From UBA1672 sp964587815 (lineage in GTDB: Bacteria; Pseudomonadota; Alphaproteobacteria; Micavibrionales; Micavibrionaceae), in NCBI GenBank assembly GCA_964587815.1, contig CAZPMH010000004.1, positions 60,230 through 124,229 on the forward strand: DNA of 64,000 bases. The letters run 5' to 3'. A program made the position numbers and the translations under genes. The number at the start of each line of letters is the position of its first letter. Position 1 is the stretch's first letter. Positions 23,473-31,545 of this stretch are shown here, piece after piece. The notes beneath the pieces were generated by a model, which saw nothing but the letters and a program-made list of their open reading frames with translations, had not been told where the DNA came from and did not search any database.

Positions 23473-23907
23473 ATGGCATCACCAAGCAGTGTAAATCTCC
23501 CACCCGATTACGACCCCGAAGACGATAAGGGCGAATTCATGAACCCTGTTATGAAGGAATATTTCCGTCAGCAACTGATTTCGTGGCGTCAGGAATTGTT
23601 GCGTGAATCAGAAGAAACAATCAGCGAGACCTTGCAAAGTACGGAATTACAAAAGCCGGACGTTGCCGACCGCGCATCCGCGGAAACTGACCATGCGCTG
23701 GAGCTTCGCACGCGTGACAGAGAACGCAAATTAATTGCAAAAATTAATTCGACCTTGCGCAAGATTGACGAAGACGAATACGGATACTGCACCGAAACGG
23801 GCGAGCCAATCAGGGTGGCGCGATTAAAAGCGCGACCGATCGCATCTTTGAGTGTTGAAGCGCAAGAGCGTCACGAGCGCATGGAAAAAACACAGCGCGA
23901 AGATTAA
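23473..23907 (+). CDS. dksA: DksA-family RNA polymerase-binding protein with an incomplete zinc site
   Basis: This 144-residue protein has the DksA layout: an N-terminal helix (MNPVMKEYFRQQLISWRQEL), a long coiled-coil hairpin (LLRESEETISETLQSTELQK then DRERKLIAKINSTLRKIDED) and a C-terminal globular part EYGYCTETGEPIRVARLKAR. DksA works with ppGpp in the RNA polymerase secondary channel. Only one of the four zinc-binding cysteines remains (YGYC); the others are replaced by T, S and E. Single-cysteine DksA proteins are common in alphaproteobacteria, so this is probably functional. The tip aspartates lie in VADRASAETDHALELRTRDR. It has its own sigma-70 promoter and terminator, between fliX and the convergent flgH. 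Confidence 0.93.
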   Translation: MASPSSVNLPPDYDPEDDKGEFMNPVMKEYFRQQLISWRQELLRESEETISETLQSTELQKPDVADRASAETDHALELRTRDRERKLIAKINSTLRKIDEDEYGYCTETGEPIRVARLKARPIASLSVEAQERHERMEKTQRED

Positions 23908-23929
23908 AGCTCGTACTTCAGAATATAAT

Positions 23930-23961
23930 AAAGGCGCTCCGTATAGGGCGCCTTTTGTTTT
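23930..23961 (+). terminator. dksA terminator
   Basis: AAAGGCGC (23930-23937) and GCGCCTTT (23948-23955) form an eight-bp stem with a ten-base loop, followed by TTTTGTTTTT. It ends dksA and may also slow the convergent flgF-flgH transcript. Confidence 0.85.
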
Positions 23962-23976
23962 TCGGTTCGATAATCC

Positions 23977-24732
23977 TTAAAACGGGAAGATAATATCGTA
24001 GAGCTGCTGCCCGTATCGTGGCTGCTGAACATCGGTAATATTGCCTTCACCACCGTAGACAACCCGCGCCTCGGCGATCTGGTCATAAGATATCGTATTA
24101 CCGATTGTAATATCTTCCGGTCTGATCACGCCATCAATACGCAACACACGTTTCTCAAAATTAACGCGCACCTCTTGATTGCCGTGAATAACCAAATTGC
24201 CGTTTGGCAAAACCTGTGTGACCAAAGCGGCCATACGAAGGCGAATTTCATCTTCGCGCTCAATAGAGCCGGAGCCGATAAAGTTAGAATTCGAATCAAA
24301 GTTTGATAAATTATCGTTATCAACCGCTTCGGGTAAAACCCTGTCTAGGGAGGATTCCAGACCCAAAAAGGAATTCAACCCGGCATCTTCGTTGGTTGCC
24401 CGCGATTGTTCCGTATCATTCTCCAGCGTTGCCTCATCCTGAATATCAATCAACACAGTAATGATGTCGCCGATATTATCCGCGCGTTGATCTTTGAAAA
24501 ACGTCACGCGGTCACTTTGCCACAAAGAATTGTTCTGATGAGTGATTTCCTGGGGGGAGGGCATCGGCAAGCTTACAGGCTGATAGTCGGGCGCCGTCAT
24601 CGGATTCGATATTTGTGCCATTTCAGGGGCTTTTCCGATATTGGCAATTTTGTCCGCTGTGGCACAACCGCTAAGTGCGCCAAGAGCCAGAACCGAAACG
24701 ACCGCTCTAAAAGATGAATTTTTAATACGCAT
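23977..24732 (-). CDS. flgH: FlgH, L-ring lipoprotein
   Basis: FlgH forms the outer-membrane L-ring. From the ATG at 24732 (251 residues; GGGAA upstream) it has a lipoprotein signal peptide ending in the lipobox LSGC (C23); the frame extends to 24786 but those residues overlap flgA and are not needed. The conserved parts are SLWQSDRVTFFKDQRADNIG, then DIITVLIDIQDEATLENDTE in the middle and VRVNFEKRVLRIDGVIRPED, then YGGEGNITDVQQPRYGQQLY at the end. It is the last gene of the leftward flgF-flgG-flgA-flgH operon, whose start overlaps the end of flgA by a short spacing. Confidence 0.95.
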   Translation of the reverse strand: MRIKNSSFRAVVSVLALGALSGCATADKIANIGKAPEMAQISNPMTAPDYQPVSLPMPSPQEITHQNNSLWQSDRVTFFKDQRADNIGDIITVLIDIQDEATLENDTEQSRATNEDAGLNSFLGLESSLDRVLPEAVDNDNLSNFDSNSNFIGSGSIEREDEIRLRMAALVTQVLPNGNLVIHGNQEVRVNFEKRVLRIDGVIRPEDITIGNTISYDQIAEARVVYGGEGNITDVQQPRYGQQLYDIIFPF

Positions 24733-24754
24733 AACAAATTCCCATATATGATAA

Positions 24755-25669
24755 TTATTCAACAACAACACGACCTGCGCTATCAACGCGCGCCTGCATC
24801 GTTTTGTTACTACTCAAATTGACAACGCGAATGACATCGCCACGCGCGCCGTTTTGTAAAGCCTTGACCTGTGTAGTGATATTCATTGCACCGTTTGATA
24901 AAGCCAGTGTCACAATCTCCCCGCGAGAGATCATTTGCGGCGCGACAATATCATTATCTCTGATCGGGCGACCTGCAATCAAAACGCGCCGTGCTGTCAT
25001 GCCGATCAAACTCTGCGCATCTACCACCGTGTTCTGGTTAAACTCATTCTCGCGAATTGTGATGTACTCAAGGTCGCGCGATTGAATGATGCGCCCGTTC
25101 TGTACATTATCCCTGACAACAGGAACCTGAATCACCGGATCAACGCTTCCGCGCACATGCATTTGTTGTACAGGGTTCTTTGCCGATGGGGCCGCGATAA
25201 CCGCCTCAAAACGTTGGCTCGACTGGTCGTATTGAATGCGCACGACTTCCATTTCAGCTGGATATTGGGCGGGCAACGTAATTTGATGATGCTGCACAGG
25301 CAACGTGATTTCGTAATCACCATATACGTTGTGCTCCGACAGCGCATCACGAAGCTTCGCGCTGATCATGTCATGGTCAATAAGTGTGGCATCACTGCGA
25401 ATAACAACATAATCGCGGCTGCTTGACGGCCGCCAGGATAAATCCATCGCCTTGGCAATGCGCAACAAAGTGCGCGCATTCAAAACCATCTCTTCACCGG
25501 GTTTAGGCGCAGCGCCTAAAACACGATCAGCATCTCGCGGTAAATCATAGAACACATCACCGAGTGTGATGGTCGAGTCACTGACCATACTGTTATTTTT
25601 CAACCCCACCGCGTAGGCAGGTAAAGCAAAGCTAATCATGATAAATAATGCTAAAATTCGATATGCCAT
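24755..25669 (-). CDS. flgA: FlgA, P-ring assembly chaperone
   Basis: The 304-residue protein begins with a signal peptide (MAYRILALFIMISFALPAYA) and ends in the SAF/FlgA domain: VPVVRDNVQNGRIIQSRDLE, then VVDAQSLIGMTARRVLIAGR, PIRDNDIVAPQMISRGEIVT and NGARGDVIRVVNLSSNKTMQ. FlgA helps FlgI assemble into the P-ring in the periplasm. It is longer than enterobacterial FlgA (about 220 residues), with an extra N-terminal domain between residues 22 and 170, as in many alphaproteobacteria. It lies between flgG and flgH, the conserved order. Confidence 0.94.
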   Translation of the reverse strand: MAYRILALFIMISFALPAYAVGLKNNSMVSDSTITLGDVFYDLPRDADRVLGAAPKPGEEMVLNARTLLRIAKAMDLSWRPSSSRDYVVIRSDATLIDHDMISAKLRDALSEHNVYGDYEITLPVQHHQITLPAQYPAEMEVVRIQYDQSSQRFEAVIAAPSAKNPVQQMHVRGSVDPVIQVPVVRDNVQNGRIIQSRDLEYITIRENEFNQNTVVDAQSLIGMTARRVLIAGRPIRDNDIVAPQMISRGEIVTLALSNGAMNITTQVKALQNGARGDVIRVVNLSSNKTMQARVDSAGRVVVE

Positions 25670-25711
25670 TTTATGTGTCTACCTCAAATTAGGGGTTGAA
25701 AGTACGCGGAA

Positions 25712-26497
25712 TTACCGCAGCTGCGTTACCGTTTGTAACATCTCGTCACTGGTTGAAATAACATTGGAATTCATCTCATAGGCACGCTGCGCTGTGATCA
25801 GCGATGTAATCTCAAACACAACGTCAACATTCGATTGTTCTAATGCGCCTTGTTCAATGCGCCCGATCTGATCTTGCCCCGCATTACCCGTGGTCGGCGC
25901 GCCCGAAGCCTCTGTCTCAAGATAGAAATTATCTCCGATCGCTTCCAAACCGACGGGGTTGATGAAAGTCGCCATCTCAAACTGCCCTAAATTCTGAACC
26001 GCGGTCTGGTTTTGTAAGGTGACAATTACTTCGCCTTCGGCATTAATATCAATACCAACCGCATCATCGGGTATGGTAATGCTTGGAACAACGGAATATC
26101 CCTGAACCGTAACAATTTCACCATCTTCGTTAATCTGAAATGTCCCGTCTCTGGTGTAGGCGGTTGTTCCGTCAGGCAGGTCAACCTGAAAGAAACCATC
26201 GCCCAAAATCGCAAGATCCAGCTCGTTTTCAGTAATTTGAACCGTGCCTTGCCCATGCATACGATAAACCGCACCCGTTTTAACACCAAGCCCGACCTGC
26301 AAGCCCGAAGGAACGGTTGTGCCTGAGTCAGATGACGTTGCGCCAGGACGGTTGATGTTTTGATAAATCAAATCTTGAAAGGCCGCGCGCTGGCGTTTGT
26401 ATCCCGTTGTTGTCATATTCGCGATGTTGTTTGATATCACATCAACATTAAGCTGCTGTGCCAACATGCCTGTTGCGCCAATATCCAATGATCTCAT
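25712..26497 (-). CDS. flgG: FlgG, distal rod protein
   Basis: FlgG (261 residues, normal length) builds the distal rod. The N-terminus MRSLDIGATGMLAQQLNVDV, then ISNNIANMTTTGYKRQRAAF carries the rod signature; the middle has YRMHGQGTVQITENELDLAI and DGFFQVDLPDGTTAYTRDGT, and the C-terminus EQSNVDVVFEITSLITAQRA followed by YEMNSNVISTSDEMLQTVTQ. It follows flgF by 30 bases and precedes flgA by 42. Confidence 0.97.
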   Translation of the reverse strand: MRSLDIGATGMLAQQLNVDVISNNIANMTTTGYKRQRAAFQDLIYQNINRPGATSSDSGTTVPSGLQVGLGVKTGAVYRMHGQGTVQITENELDLAILGDGFFQVDLPDGTTAYTRDGTFQINEDGEIVTVQGYSVVPSITIPDDAVGIDINAEGEVIVTLQNQTAVQNLGQFEMATFINPVGLEAIGDNFYLETEASGAPTTGNAGQDQIGRIEQGALEQSNVDVVFEITSLITAQRAYEMNSNVISTSDEMLQTVTQLR

Positions 26498-26527
26498 ATC
26501 GTGTTACTCCTTTAAAAAAATCTTCAA

Positions 26528-27247
26528 TTATGCTTCTGTTAATTTCTGTATCGCCCCGCGCATCCGCTCATGTTCAGATTCCAACAGGCGCTGCGTACTT
26601 TGAAAATCACGCAAAACTTCAATCATGCGGGTCATTTCCAAAACAGGTTTGACGTTCGACCCTTCCAAAAAACCCTGCCGAACAACTGTATTCTCAGGCT
26701 GCTGGACGGGTTGGTCTGTCACGTAAAGATTGTTGCCGCGTGGCTCTAAATCTTGAACATTTGCGAATTCCGCAACTTGAATTTGGCCGATTGTGCCGTC
26801 TTGCGTTGATACCATCCCACGCTCATCAATGGAGATTTCCGTCGCATTAGCCGGAATCGTAATCGGCCCGCCAAGCCCGAGGATCGGATCATTCGACGCA
26901 TTAACCAACGTTCCGTCAGGGCGCATGGAAAAGTCACCGTCGCGTGTATATCCCGTGCCGCCATTCGGCATCTGTACCGCTATAAAGCCAGGGCCGTTTA
27001 ACGCAACATTAAACGGGTTTTCGGTCTGCTTAAACGCGCCATAATCGGTGTTTTGATACTGGCGGTTATCAACCACGAAAGACAGCGGATCGTCACCAAA
27101 ACGCGGATCTGACAGATATTCTTCAAATACCAAATTTTGTCCGCGAAAGCCTGTGGTATTCATGTTCGCAACGTTATTTGCAATAATATCCATATTTCTT
27201 TGCAAAACGGTTTGCCGCGAAAGGCCAATGTAAATACTGTTTTCCAT
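26528..27247 (-). CDS. flgF: FlgF, proximal rod protein
   Basis: FlgF (239 residues) is a proximal rod protein. It begins MENSIYIGLSRQTVLQRNMD, then IIANNVANMNTTGFRGQNLV and contains GPGFIAVQMPNGGTGYTRDG in the middle and QGFLEGSNVKPVLEMTRMIE near the end. It is the first gene of flgF-flgG-flgA-flgH, driven by the sigma-54 promoter at 27287-27304. It is divergent from fliL across a 337-base region. Confidence 0.95.
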   Translation of the reverse strand: MENSIYIGLSRQTVLQRNMDIIANNVANMNTTGFRGQNLVFEEYLSDPRFGDDPLSFVVDNRQYQNTDYGAFKQTENPFNVALNGPGFIAVQMPNGGTGYTRDGDFSMRPDGTLVNASNDPILGLGGPITIPANATEISIDERGMVSTQDGTIGQIQVAEFANVQDLEPRGNNLYVTDQPVQQPENTVVRQGFLEGSNVKPVLEMTRMIEVLRDFQSTQRLLESEHERMRGAIQKLTEA

Positions 27248-27286
27248 GTTGAAATCCGTACTTTATTAAATTTCTCGACAATCACT

Positions 27287-27304
27287 ATGCGAATACTGTG
27301 CCAA
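27287..27304 (-). promoter_or_regulatory. Sigma-54 promoter of the flgF operon
   Basis: On the minus strand TTGGCACAGTATTCGCA has a perfect -24 element TTGGCAC and a -12 TCGCA, with GG and GC ten bases apart. The start would be near 27277, 30 bases before the flgF ATG. Confidence 0.85.
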
Positions 27305-27499
27305 TAATATTATTATAGAAATAACAAAGGGTTACGTGGCCTTCTCTGAAATGCGCCTACCGCATTGATACGGATAAGGCCTGCAGAAAAAACACGCACT
27401 ATCAACGCAATAGGCATTTTTTTCCGTATTCGAGTGCGCGTAACAGTTTGGCAAACAGAAACTTATGCACAACGGTGGAAAACCATTGAGAAACGTCAT

Positions 27500-27528
27500 T
27501 AGACGTGTGATAGTCTTTATTCTATACT
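27500..27528 (+). promoter_or_regulatory. Sigma-70-like promoter of fliL with overlapping inverted repeat
   Basis: TAGACG (27500-27505) and TATACT (27523-27528) are 17 bases apart; the start would be near 27535, about 50 bases before fliL. The inverted repeat ACGTC-N4-GACGT (27493-27506) covers the -35 box and could be an operator. Confidence 0.45.
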
Positions 27529-27584
27529 TCAAAATTATTTTCTGCGTACAAAAACCTCAACCATAAACAAAGTTTGAATCCGCT

Positions 27585-28187
27585 ATGGCCGATGATGAGC
27601 AAAATCAGGATATTGAAGATGATGTAGAATCCCTTGATGATGAAGATGAAGGGAAATCTGGCGGCAAGAAAAAGCTGATCATTATCGCGGCCATATTGCT
27701 TCTATTGGGCGGTGGTGGTGCAGGCGCTTACTTTATGGGCTACCTTGATAGCGTGCTCGGCGTCGAAAGCAGCGAGGAAGATCATGGCGAAGATGGCGAC
27801 CACGGTGACGATGATCACGGCGATGAAGATAAAAAAGCCGAAAAAGATGACGGCCACGGCGGAGATAAGAAAAAGAGTGGCGATACCGCGTTCTTAGCTT
27901 TGCCTACCATGACGGTTAATTTGAATACAGAAGACGGCGTGCCGAGATTTTTAAGGCTCACCGTTCAATTGGAATTAGAAGACCCTTCTGAAAAAGAAGA
28001 TGTGGAAGCAGTAATTCCGCGCGTCATAGACCAGTTTCAAACATATTTACGTGAATTGCGCATGCGTGATTTACGAGGCACTGCAGGTATATATCGCTTG
28101 CAAATGGAATTGCTATGGCGCGTCAATCAAGCCGTTGAACCGATTGAGGTTAAAGACGTCCTCTTTCAGGAAATCTTGATTCAATAG
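27585..28187 (+). CDS. fliL: FliL, stator-associated basal body protein
   Basis: FliL is a single-pass membrane protein that surrounds MotAB. The 200-residue protein has an acidic cytoplasmic N-terminus, one membrane helix (about residues 31-53, LIIIAAILLLLGGGGAGAYF), and a periplasmic stomatin-like domain (about 101-200) with FLALPTMTVNLNTEDGVPRF, then LRLTVQLELEDP. Between helix and domain lies a striking His/Asp-rich linker (residues 62-98, HGEDGDHGDDDHGDEDKK) with four histidines. It is the first gene of the long rightward operon fliL-fliM-DUF6468-motE-motB-like-motB-TPR, which keeps stator-related functions together. Confidence 0.93.
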   Translation: MADDEQNQDIEDDVESLDDEDEGKSGGKKKLIIIAAILLLLGGGGAGAYFMGYLDSVLGVESSEEDHGEDGDHGDDDHGDEDKKAEKDDGHGGDKKKSGDTAFLALPTMTVNLNTEDGVPRFLRLTVQLELEDPSEKEDVEAVIPRVIDQFQTYLRELRMRDLRGTAGIYRLQMELLWRVNQAVEPIEVKDVLFQEILIQ

Positions 28188-28213
28188 GAATAAAAATACG
28201 ACAACACGCAAAA

Positions 28214-28230
28214 TCGGCACAAAATTTGCT
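28214..28230 (+). promoter_or_regulatory. Sigma-54 promoter upstream of fliM
   Basis: TCGGCACAAAATTTGCT has GG (28216-28217) and GC (28228-28229) exactly ten bases apart and matches TTGGCAC-N5-TTGCT at all but one position. The start would be near 28241, 40 bases before the fliM ATG. It sits just past the fliL stop, so fliM and downstream genes can be transcribed separately from fliL. Confidence 0.85.
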
Positions 28231-28280
28231 TATATAGTTGTGCATGTATTTTAAAAGTTAAAGTGTAAAAGTTATACGAT

Positions 28281-29366
28281 ATGAGTGAAACCGAAACAGA
28301 AGATTTGCCGCAGCAAGCAGAAGGGGAACAGGCCGCAAAGGATCTGGACACTTCATCTGCCGACGATATCGTTGACGAAAACGAAGAAGATGATGAGGAT
28401 TCACGCATCCTCAACCAAGATGAAATAGACTCTCTTCTCGGCTTCGATGACAATATGGGCGATGGCGAAACGTCCGGCGTCATGGCGCTGATCAACTCGG
28501 CAATGGTGAACTATGAACGCCTGCCGATGCTCGATATCGTGTTCGACCGATTGGTCCGCCTGATGTCCACATCCTTAAGAAACCTGACCAGCGATAACGT
28601 TGAAGTCAGCCTTGATCAGGTCTCAACCGTGCGTTTCGGCGATTACATGAATTCTATTCCACTGCCTGCAATGCTCTCTGTCTTCAAGGCTGAGGAATGG
28701 GACAATAACGGCCTGATGGTCACAGACAGCGCGCTGATCTATTCCATCGTGGATGTTCTGCTCGGCGGGCGAAAGGGGGAATCCTCCATTCGGGTGGAAG
28801 GGCGCCCTTACACGACAATTGAAACCAAATTGGTCGAGCGCATGGTGCACGTGACCTTAACGGACTTATCATCGGCGTTTGATCCGTTATCCCCTGTCGG
28901 CTTCAACTTAGACCGCATCGAAACAAACCCGCGTTTTGCAACAATTACACAAACCGGAAACGCTTGTGTTCTGGCGCGCCTTCGTATCGACATGGGCGAA
29001 CGCGGCGGCCGCATGGAAATTCTTATCCCTTACGCAACGCTAGAACCAATCAGAGCGCTGTTATTGCAGCAATTCATGGGGGAAAAGTTTGGGCGTGACT
29101 CCATCTGGGAAACCCACCTAACGCAAGAATTGCATATGACCGATGTCCACCTGCAGGCCATCCTCGGCGAAGTTGCCGTACCTCTGGGTGAGATGCTAAA
29201 TTGGAAAATCGGAGATCAGTTAGTGCTCAACACAACAACGAACGATCATCTGGAATTAAGGTGCGGTGATTTCCCGATGTTCCGCGGTCCTGTCGGCCAA
29301 AGGCAAGGAAACATCGCCGTACGAATAGAAAACTACATTGAACCGAGCAGTGAAACAGAACAGTAA
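28281..29366 (+). CDS. fliM: FliM, C-ring switch protein
   Basis: FliM (361 residues) carries the N-terminal CheY-P binding motif ILNQDEIDSLLGFDD (about residues 54-68) after an unusually long acidic N-terminal extension of some 50 residues. The CheC-like middle domain follows (MVNYERLPMLDIVFDRLVRL, then MSTSLRNLTSDNVEVSLDQV) and the C-terminal SpoA domain (AVPLGEMLNWKIGDQLVLNT). Together with FliG and FliN it forms the switch complex. It is downstream of fliL as in most bacteria and has a sigma-54 promoter in the 93-base gap. Confidence 0.96.
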   Translation: MSETETEDLPQQAEGEQAAKDLDTSSADDIVDENEEDDEDSRILNQDEIDSLLGFDDNMGDGETSGVMALINSAMVNYERLPMLDIVFDRLVRLMSTSLRNLTSDNVEVSLDQVSTVRFGDYMNSIPLPAMLSVFKAEEWDNNGLMVTDSALIYSIVDVLLGGRKGESSIRVEGRPYTTIETKLVERMVHVTLTDLSSAFDPLSPVGFNLDRIETNPRFATITQTGNACVLARLRIDMGERGGRMEILIPYATLEPIRALLLQQFMGEKFGRDSIWETHLTQELHMTDVHLQAILGEVAVPLGEMLNWKIGDQLVLNTTTNDHLELRCGDFPMFRGPVGQRQGNIAVRIENYIEPSSETEQ

Positions 29367-29401
29367 AAAGCGCAAAAAATATAAAAATATAAAGAGTAAA
29401 A

Positions 29402-30058
29402 ATGAGTAACACACTTCTAACCATTGGCCTTGATATCATTGTGATATGCCTGTTATCCGCAACAATTTTCTTCGTGTTGCGCCTGTATAAGGGGCTGAAC
29501 GAATTTAAAACCCAACGCAAACAATTTGATACCGTTATAAGAAACTTGCTGTCTGCAATAAATCAGGCTGAGCGTTCAATACAAACCCTAAAAGACACCA
29601 GCACGACCGAGGCCGCCGCGCTTGAACAGCTCATTGCCCAATCAAAAGCCTTATCAGAAGAATTAAGCATTATTAACGGCACGGGGGAAAGCATCGCAAA
29701 GCGTATTGAACAACTGGCGGAAAAAAACCGTAAAATCGGCACGGTTGAAAAACGCATCGCACCAAAACAAAAAAGATCGGACAGCCAAGGTCAAACTGAA
29801 AAACAACCCGTAAGCCGAAAAACACCGGCCCGCAAACAAACAAAAGAGGCAGGCTACGCTGAAACATTGAAAAAAATGAAACCGCCCGCACGAAAGCCTC
29901 AAAAAACGGCTGCTGATCAGGATTTACCATCATTTATGATCGAAGACCGCACGGTCGAAACCGACAATGATGAAAACGCGCAAAACCTGCAAAGCCAAGC
30001 AGAAAGAGAACTGTATGAGGCTCTTCGTTCCAATAAACGCACACAAGGAAAAGGATAG
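29402..30058 (+). CDS. DUF6468-type membrane-anchored coiled-coil protein
   Basis: The 218-residue protein has one N-terminal membrane helix (LDIIVICLLSATIFFVLRLY, about 9-28), followed by a cytoplasmic coiled coil (LNEFKTQRKQFDTVIRNLLS, then INQAERSIQTLKDTS and IEQLAEKNRKIG) and a long basic, disordered tail rich in K, Q and P. This arrangement directly after fliM matches a domain-of-unknown-function family (recalled as DUF6468) conserved in alphaproteobacterial flagellar clusters. Its function is not known to me. It is three bases upstream of motE and therefore probably co-translated with it. Confidence 0.7.
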   Translation: MSNTLLTIGLDIIVICLLSATIFFVLRLYKGLNEFKTQRKQFDTVIRNLLSAINQAERSIQTLKDTSTTEAAALEQLIAQSKALSEELSIINGTGESIAKRIEQLAEKNRKIGTVEKRIAPKQKRSDSQGQTEKQPVSRKTPARKQTKEAGYAETLKKMKPPARKPQKTAADQDLPSFMIEDRTVETDNDENAQNLQSQAERELYEALRSNKRTQGKG

Positions 30059-30061
30059 AAG

Positions 30062-30763
30062 ATGAAACTCGGCGCATCACATATTCTGCCCGCGTTGATC
30101 ATTGTGATTTGCGTTTCATTCTCTGTGCGCCTGGCTGATGTGATCACAGGCATTGCATCTGTATCTGGTCAGGCCGCCGCGGAAAACGTAATCGGAAACG
30201 CTGCTGTCCTGCCTGACACACTATCTAAAATCCAACCCGCAGCAGGTGAAGAAAAACCAGAGCCAGAGAAGAACGATGCGATCGAAGTCGTTGACGGCGA
30301 AGAAGCAGAAGAGCCGAAATGGCGCGACGCAAGCGATTCATCGCTCGACCTGAGCGATGTGAAGTTTGAGATGTTCGGTGATTTATCCGAACGCAGAAAA
30401 AAGCTGGATCAGCGTGAAAAGGAAATACAAACGCGAGAAGCCTTGCTGAAAGCAGCAGAAAATGAACTGGATAAAAAGCTACAGGAACTGACACGCCTCA
30501 AAACCGAAATAGAAGGGCTACTTAACCAACAAACTGAGGAAGAACAAAAACGCATTCAAAGCCTCGTCAAAATATACGAAGGGATGAAGCCCAAGGATGC
30601 CGCGCGCATATTCGACACGCTTGACGCCGATGTTTTAGTCAGCGTCATTACAAAAATGTCCGAACGAAAAATCGCGCCCGTTCTTGCCGCGATGAACCCC
30701 GAGCGCGCGCGAACCGTAACAATCATGATGGCTGAACAAAACCAATTGCCGATCCTGCAATAA
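30062..30763 (+). CDS. motE: MotE-like motility chaperone
   Basis: The 233-residue protein starts with a membrane/signal segment (ILPALIIVICVSFSVRLADV), followed by an acidic linker, a coiled coil (RRKKLDQREKEIQTREALLK, then ELTRLKTEIEGLLNQQTEEE) and a C-terminal MgtE-N-like domain (YEGMKPKDAARIFDTLDADV then LAAMNPERARTVTIMMAEQN). This is the MotE architecture; in rhizobia MotE is a periplasmic chaperone for MotC, the partner of MotB. Here it precedes a MotB-like gene, motB and a large periplasmic TPR protein, so a MotC-like client is plausible. FliK/FlgN-type or MgtE transport roles are unlikely because the transporter membrane domain is missing. Confidence 0.85.
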   Translation: MKLGASHILPALIIVICVSFSVRLADVITGIASVSGQAAAENVIGNAAVLPDTLSKIQPAAGEEKPEPEKNDAIEVVDGEEAEEPKWRDASDSSLDLSDVKFEMFGDLSERRKKLDQREKEIQTREALLKAAENELDKKLQELTRLKTEIEGLLNQQTEEEQKRIQSLVKIYEGMKPKDAARIFDTLDADVLVSVITKMSERKIAPVLAAMNPERARTVTIMMAEQNQLPILQ

Positions 30764-30858
30764 CACGCAATTTAATGCTTATAAAAAGGCGTGTATAAAG
30801 GCTGTCGCTTTTTGTTTTTCAAGGCGCGTGATAAAATATAAAAAAACGTGTGATCCGT

Positions 30859-31545
30859 ATGGCCAACCAATTCTTATCATTATCGCTGTTCCTGATGTTG
30901 CTTTCATTCTTTATCGTAATGAACTCAATATCCAGTTTCGAAGAAAACAAAGCGCAGCCTGTTTTAAACAGTTTGACGCAAGCCTTCACCAATGCGGATA
31001 TGGAGATCAAAAAGCCCTCGGCTCAACCAATAGAACAAGCCATCGAAAAATCGCTACGCAAAGGCGACACATTAGAAGCCATTGAGGGCATATTCAACGC
31101 ACACATTGCAGGGTTCGAAGCCAAACGAAACCGCCTTGGCACAATTATGCACGTCAAACTGCCAATTGGTCGTTTCGAAAATATTATCAATATTGATGGG
31201 TATGAAGAATATCGTAAAGACCCCGGCGCAGAAGGTTCATTCGCGCTAACACTGGTCACGCTCATGCGCTCAGATGAAAATAGCGGGCAACAATACCGTG
31301 TCGATATGATTTTAAACACGCCCGAGGATCCGGCATCCTACAAAACAGCCGCGCCAAGTGATTTCGCAACAGACATCAGGCGTGTCGGCGGTTTGGCGAT
31401 TGCCCTAGAAAATGCTGGGCTACCACAGAAAATGATGAGTATTGGCATGAAACAAGGAAAAGCAGGCATGGTCGATGTCTTTGTCAGGCGCTACGCTCCT
31501 TTTCAGTTTGATGAGGATGCAACCAATACGACGGAAGATTTATGA
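30859..31545 (+). CDS. MotB-like protein lacking the channel aspartate
   Basis: This 228-residue protein looks like a degenerate MotB paralogue placed directly before motB. One N-terminal membrane helix (FLSLSLFLMLLSFFIVMNSI, residues 5-24) is followed by a plug-like stretch (SSFEENKAQPVLNSL), but the helix contains no aspartate, the residue that carries ions in MotB. The C-terminus (DIRRVGGLAIALENAGLPQK, then GKAGMVDVFVRRYAPF) resembles the end of an OmpA-like domain without its NWELS/ARA peptidoglycan motif. The last codons overlap the motB start by four bases (31542-31545). The start may be the GTG at 30850 or the ATG at 30859; neither has a clear Shine-Dalgarno site. A stator accessory or scaffold role is inferred. 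Confidence 0.7.
   Translation: MANQFLSLSLFLMLLSFFIVMNSISSFEENKAQPVLNSLTQAFTNADMEIKKPSAQPIEQAIEKSLRKGDTLEAIEGIFNAHIAGFEAKRNRLGTIMHVKLPIGRFENIINIDGYEEYRKDPGAEGSFALTLVTLMRSDENSGQQYRVDMILNTPEDPASYKTAAPSDFATDIRRVGGLAIALENAGLPQKMMSIGMKQGKAGMVDVFVRRYAPFQFDEDATNTTEDL

Larger units (their letters stand above)
27248..27584. other. Divergent promoter region between flgF and fliL
   Basis: No gene is supported in these 337 bases. The left end holds the sigma-54 promoter for flgF (27287-27304). The right end holds a sigma-70-like promoter for fliL (27500-27528) overlapped by an inverted repeat ACGTC-ATTA-GACGT (27493-27506). Nothing recognisable is seen in the central 27310-27490. Confidence 0.6.
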
